Shown here: positions 6,096 to 8,687 of the stretch, one piece after another
Numbering within the stretch: position 1 is the stretch's first letter
Layout: each line of letters begins with the position of its first letter
Assembly: GCA_009923965.1 (NCBI GenBank)
Contig: RFSL01000031.1
Location: forward strand, 1-8,687
Length of the DNA stretch: 8,687 nucleotides
Direction: 5' to 3'
Source: Flavobacteriia bacterium
GTDB lineage: Bacteria; Bacteroidota; Bacteroidia; Flavobacteriales_D; Crocinitomicaceae
The notes under the pieces: model-generated
What the model was told of the DNA's origin: nothing
What the model saw: the letters and a program-made list of their open reading frames with translations, nothing else
Database searches by the model: none
Made by a program: the position numbers and the translations under genes

Positions 6096-8375
6096 CTAAT
6101 ATAGAACATTAACAAAGCCATTAACTTGCTTTGTATCATCATTGATTTTTGAACCATAACGAATAGTCCAATTGTAAATCCCAGAAGGGACTTTTAAACC
6201 ATCTTTACCATAAGTTCCATCCCAACCAGCTGAAGCATTATTTGTTTCCCATATAGTTTCTCCCCATCGGTTATAAATTTCTAAATTGAAAGAATAAATA
6301 TCAAAGCCAGAAGTAAAAATAGGCCTCCAAAGTTGATTGTGTTCGTCCTCATCAGGAGTAAAGGTATTTGGAATATAAAAAATTGCTTCACTAAGCACTA
6401 CTATTGTCATTTCGTAGATATCAAAACAACCCAATGGAGTACTTGCAGTTAATGAAACCAATATATTATCTGCAGCACCCGTATAAGTATGACTGGTATT
6501 TTGATCAGTACTAGATGAATTATCTCCAAAATCCCATAGATAGGAAACTGCACCAATGCTGGAATTCACAAAATTAATTTCCTCAATCTCAGAAGAAATT
6601 ACTGCAGGATTAAAAGTAAAAGAAGCAATAGGATCATTCTCCATGAAAATATAGTCGCTATATGTTGTGGTTTCGATACAAGAGCTTAACTCGTATTCTA
6701 GGGATATATCCTGGAATCCACTTGCATTTATAGTATACACTAAATTTGCCCCAGTTCCTATTTCTGTATTATTCAAAAACCATGTATAATTAGCGCCAGG
6801 AATTGGATTTATAGCTGAAAAATCAATGGGTAATGGGTTACAACCTGTAAGTTTATCAGCAATAAAAGACGGTGGCACAGCAGGAACTATGACAATAGTC
6901 ATGTCTACAGTAGTTTGACACTGACCACTATTTGGAAGAAATGTATGAGTAAAAACTCCCGGAATTGATGAATCAATAATTGGTGGGGACCATATACCTA
7001 TAATACCAGGATTATTAGTAGAGATAGTTGGTAAAATTGGATTTGGATCATCTTGGCACAGTTGAGGTATTTGATTGAAAGTGGCGACTTCTTGTATTGT
7101 TATATTTATAGTTGAAGAAGCACCACATAGGCCAGGCGTTGGTGTAAAAGTATAGGGGAAAATTCCAGCTGTTGAAGTTGAAATAATTGGTGGGTTCCAT
7201 GTCCCTTGGTAAGGAATAGTGTTTGTTGAAGTAGTAGGTAATATTGGAGCTATACTATTAATACATAAAGTGTTTATTGGATTAACACTTGCTGTTCCAT
7301 TGGGAATAGTTACAACAGTCATAGTTGCAGGATATGCACAATAAAGATTTGTTGGTGTAAAGGTGTATACTTGACTTCCTACTGAGGCAGATGAAACAGT
7401 TGGAGGATTCCAAGTACCCGAAATAGGTTGTAAATTCGTAGAATTAGTTGGTAGAACATCCGTTACAACTGAATTGTTACAGAAAGGAAGAATTTGGGAA
7501 AAGGTTGGATTTATGGGGGCATTTACCGTTACCGTGCTTATAGCAGCAGAATTACTGATTGGTGAACCATTAATGTCAACACCGTTTGCCGTTACAGTGT
7601 AAGTTGAAGTAGTGAGAGGTGAAACGATAATACTTTGGGTAGTTTCTCCTGTTGACCAAGAATAAGATACAGTTGATGGATTTCCGGGAAAATTTGCTGT
7701 TAGTGTAGCACTTTCACCGGGACAAATTGAAGGATTATTTACAGTTAGTGGTGGAGTACAAGAAATATCTGAAATTCCGGGAGTTGTTTGAAAAAAATTA
7801 AGTTGTAAGTTTGGGTTTGTGACAGAGCTATAATTAGACAGGCAGATAATGAATTGCTGACCAGCTATTACCGGTAATGCTGCTTCAAAATTTGTTGGAC
7901 TTGCACCTGCAGGAAGAACAGTAGCCATGCCTGTAAAGCCTTCGCAGGCACCATTCCAATTACATCGAATAGGGGCTAATGTATTTGCTATGATTTCATT
8001 GCATGCTGTGGGTGAATAAGGCCACATAATCCAATCTAGGCATCCTGTACTTGCATCTGCTCCAAATGTAAATTCTAAGGAGCCTGATGCAGCAATGTTA
8101 ATTATCATCCATGTAGGATTTGGACCTGCAGAAAGTAAGCAACCAGCATTTAAAGTACCTACTGAATTAACTGGCCCCGGATTAGTAGAGGGATTTGAAA
8201 ATGATCCCGTTGTTAGTTCTATTACACTTCCTGCTCCATTTGGTGTTATTACTAAAGGTTGATCTTCACAAATATTAATTGCATCAACACAATCTGGTTG
8301 AGCATAGGATGAAAAGCTGCAAAATAATAAAAGAAAAAGAATGGGAAACAACTTGTGAAAAAAAAGATGTAACAA
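6096..8375 (-). CDS. Secreted multidomain surface protein with type 9 secretion (gliding-motility-associated) C-terminal domain
   Basis: A 759-codon frame. Residues 1-25 form a signal peptide (hydrophobic core PILFLLLFCSF, likely cleavage after SSYA before QPDC). Residues 26-206 are a Cys-containing N-terminal module common in Bacteroidota secreted proteins. Residues 207-286 are an Ig/PKD-like module (YSWSTGETTQSI, STYTVTA). Three tandem repeats follow (about 289-497), then a module with ANYTWFLNNTEIG (528-540) and a PKD domain (about 585-660, with YLWDFGDNSS). The end (662-759) is the CHU_C / gliding-motility-associated C-terminal domain: IPNTFTPDEDEHN (668-680), YNRWGETIW (701-709), GWDGTYGKDGLKVPSGIY (717-734). 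This domain directs export by the type 9 system and surface attachment or release. A role in adhesion is inference. The only possible starts are TTG codons (8373-8375, or codon 9 at 8349-8351), and a TAG lies two codons upstream of the first. The true 5' end may be damaged or displaced. Confidence 0.88.
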   Translation of the reverse strand: MLHLFFHKLFPILFLLLFCSFSSYAQPDCVDAINICEDQPLVITPNGAGSVIELTTGSFSNPSTNPGPVNSVGTLNAGCLLSAGPNPTWMIINIAASGSLEFTFGADASTGCLDWIMWPYSPTACNEIIANTLAPIRCNWNGACEGFTGMATVLPAGASPTNFEAALPVIAGQQFIICLSNYSSVTNPNLQLNFFQTTPGISDISCTPPLTVNNPSICPGESATLTANFPGNPSTVSYSWSTGETTQSIIVSPLTTSTYTVTANGVDINGSPISNSAAISTVTVNAPINPTFSQILPFCNNSVVTDVLPTNSTNLQPISGTWNPPTVSSASVGSQVYTFTPTNLYCAYPATMTVVTIPNGTASVNPINTLCINSIAPILPTTSTNTIPYQGTWNPPIISTSTAGIFPYTFTPTPGLCGASSTINITIQEVATFNQIPQLCQDDPNPILPTISTNNPGIIGIWSPPIIDSSIPGVFTHTFLPNSGQCQTTVDMTIVIVPAVPPSFIADKLTGCNPLPIDFSAINPIPGANYTWFLNNTEIGTGANLVYTINASGFQDISLEYELSSCIETTTYSDYIFMENDPIASFTFNPAVISSEIEEINFVNSSIGAVSYLWDFGDNSSSTDQNTSHTYTGAADNILVSLTASTPLGCFDIYEMTIVVLSEAIFYIPNTFTPDEDEHNQLWRPIFTSGFDIYSFNLEIYNRWGETIWETNNASAGWDGTYGKDGLKVPSGIYNWTIRYGSKINDDTKQVNGFVNVLY
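6885..7511 (-). repeat. Three tandem ~67-residue repeats inside the secreted protein
   Basis: Repeat 1 covers 7305-7511, repeat 2 covers 7092-7292 and repeat 3 covers 6885-7085 (protein residues about 289-357, 362-428 and 431-497). Each shows the same pattern: a Cys near the start (PFC, TLC, QLC), LPTxST or LPTNST about ten residues later, GTWNPP or GIWSPP, a G before a YTFTP or HTFLP strand, one Cys, and a closing hydrophobic beta strand (TMTVVTI, TINITIQ, DMTIVIV). The two Cys per repeat probably form a disulfide in an Ig-like fold, which is inference. The DNA of the repeats has diverged, so the duplication is not recent. Confidence 0.8.
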
Positions 8376-8426
8376 ATGCTATAAATAAAAATTTACATTT
8401 CACAAAAGTTGATTAGGCTTTTCCCA
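8342..8426. repeat. Imperfect inverted repeat around the 5' end of the secreted-protein gene
   Basis: Four short blocks on the left (TGGGAAA 8342-8348, CAACTT 8349-8354, GTGAA 8355-8359, ATGTAA 8367-8372) occur in reverse complement and mirrored order on the right (TTACAT 8393-8398, TTCAC 8399-8403, AAGTTG 8406-8411, TTTCCCA 8420-8426), with unpaired gaps of 7, 2 and 8 bases. The putative TTG start (8373-8375) sits at the edge of the 20-base loop. It could be an RNA hairpin over the start codon, a trace of a fold-back join, or chance in AT-rich sequence. Confidence 0.4.
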
Positions 8427-8441
8427 CTAGAACTTAATCCC

Positions 8442-8450
8442 TGTGGATAA
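8442..8450 (-). promoter_or_regulatory. Perfect DnaA box
   Basis: TGTGGATAA on the plus strand is the exact complement of the consensus TTATCCACA. Two near matches follow at once: TGTGAATCA (8456-8464, two mismatches) and TTATTCAAA (8467-8475, two mismatches in the opposite orientation). A cluster can mark an origin or a DnaA-regulated promoter, but single perfect boxes also occur by chance. It lies in the stretch between the flavobacterial DNA and the GC-rich open reading frame. Confidence 0.45.
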
Positions 8451-8476
8451 CTGTCTGTGAATCACTTATTCAAAGT

Positions 8477-8506
8477 TTTACATCAGTCCAAACAAGGATT
8501 TACGCT
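8477..8506 (+). promoter_or_regulatory. Possible sigma-70-type promoter for the GC-rich reading frame
   Basis: TTTACA (8477-8482, five of six matches to TTGACA) is followed after 18 bases by TACGCT (8501-8506), which fits the loose TAnnnT -10 used in actinobacteria. Transcription would begin near 8513, giving a leader of about 45 bases. The -10 match is weak. Confidence 0.25.
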
Positions 8507-8544
8507 TCGTAGTAGGTGATTACAAGGCGTAGTCACTAGAAATC

Positions 8545-8552
8545 GAAAGGAA
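8545..8552 (+). promoter_or_regulatory. Shine-Dalgarno site for the GC-rich reading frame
   Basis: The purine run GAAAGGAA, with the AGGA core at 8548-8551, lies five bases before the ATG at 8557 and decides that start over the in-frame ATG at 8584. The intact flavobacterial genes in this window have no such site, which supports a different origin for this end. Confidence 0.6.
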
Positions 8553-8556
8553 AGAA

Positions 8557-8687
8557 ATGACTACAAACATCAGAGTCGCACCGATGGTCGCCGGTGCCGA
8601 GCTCTCCATCGAAGGCGACAAGGTCACGATCCAGAATCTGACCGTCACCAACCAGGAGCTAGCAAGCTACTTGGCTTCTAAGGACCT
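8557..8687 (+). CDS. Hypothetical protein, N-terminal fragment, GC-rich and foreign-looking
   Basis: Forty-three complete codons are open to the window edge. The fragment begins MTTNIRVAPMVAGAELSIEG and continues with a short acidic and polar stretch ending in ELASYLASKD; no signal peptide or membrane segment is seen. Codons end mostly in G or C (GTC, GCC, ATC, GAG, CTC, ACC, AAG), unlike the AT-ending codons elsewhere in the window, and G+C is about 58% over 8581-8687. A good Shine-Dalgarno site precedes the ATG. I do not recognise the family with confidence; the composition and initiation signals suggest an actinobacterium or its phage. It is divergent from the secreted-protein gene, with 181 bp between the two starts. 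Confidence 0.6.
   Translation, partial: MTTNIRVAPMVAGAELSIEGDKVTIQNLTVTNQELASYLASKD

Noticed and set aside
8504..8537. The short direct repeat CGTAGT, twice about 20 bases apart, before the GC-rich frame.
   Set aside because: It is six bases long with no further symmetry, so easily due to chance.
1..8687. A search by eye for CRISPR arrays, retron-like RNAs, toxin-antitoxin pairs, transposases and riboswitches.
   Set aside because: No regular spaced repeats, no reverse transcriptase or transposase, and no conserved riboswitch leader were seen; the flavobacterial genes are ordinary housekeeping or surface genes.

Overview
This window is mostly an AT-rich piece (roughly one third G+C by eye) of a Bacteroidota chromosome, most likely from the order Flavobacteriales. 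Three things point there. One encoded protein ends in a gliding-motility-associated C-terminal sorting domain of the type 9 secretion system. Two promoters fit the Bacteroidota pattern (TTG, about 20 bases, then TAnnTTTG). The genes there lack Shine-Dalgarno sites. A small membrane-protein gene overlapping mutL is also an arrangement I associate with flavobacteria. The genus cannot be fixed from the sequence.

Layout. Positions 1-2630 hold three minus-strand genes in transcription order: a major facilitator transporter, a 106-residue single-pass membrane protein, and mutL, which runs off the window edge. The last two overlap by one base. A 145-bp divergent intergenic region carries a good minus-strand promoter for the transporter and a weaker plus-strand -7 element for fabI (2776-3591). 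FabI ends 4 bp from a convergent minus-strand unit made of tRNA-Ala(GGC), uvrB and a DUF3817 membrane protein. In that unit uvrB starts only 4 bases after the tRNA, and the DUF3817 start overlaps the uvrB stop (ATGA). Upstream, also on the minus strand, is a 759-codon gene for a large secreted protein with a signal peptide, Ig/PKD-like modules, three tandem repeats of about 67 residues and a type 9 secretion signal. It has no ATG start.

The last 130 bp or so (from about 8557) differ: about 58% G+C over 8581-8687, G/C-ending codons, a clear Shine-Dalgarno site, and a plus-strand open reading frame running off the edge. Before it lies a perfect DnaA box. This looks like DNA of a higher-GC bacterium, plausibly an actinobacterium, joined to the flavobacterial DNA somewhere after about 8376. 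Either a chimeric assembly or a genuine transfer could explain it, and I favour the artefact.

Functionally the flavobacterial part is housekeeping: mismatch repair (MutL), nucleotide excision repair (UvrB), the last step of fatty-acid elongation (FabI), a tRNA, a transporter and a surface protein. I see no CRISPR array, transposase, phage integrase or recognisable new defence system. The points most worth a second look are the tRNA-uvrB junction, the compositional break, and the unusual 5' end of the secreted-protein gene.
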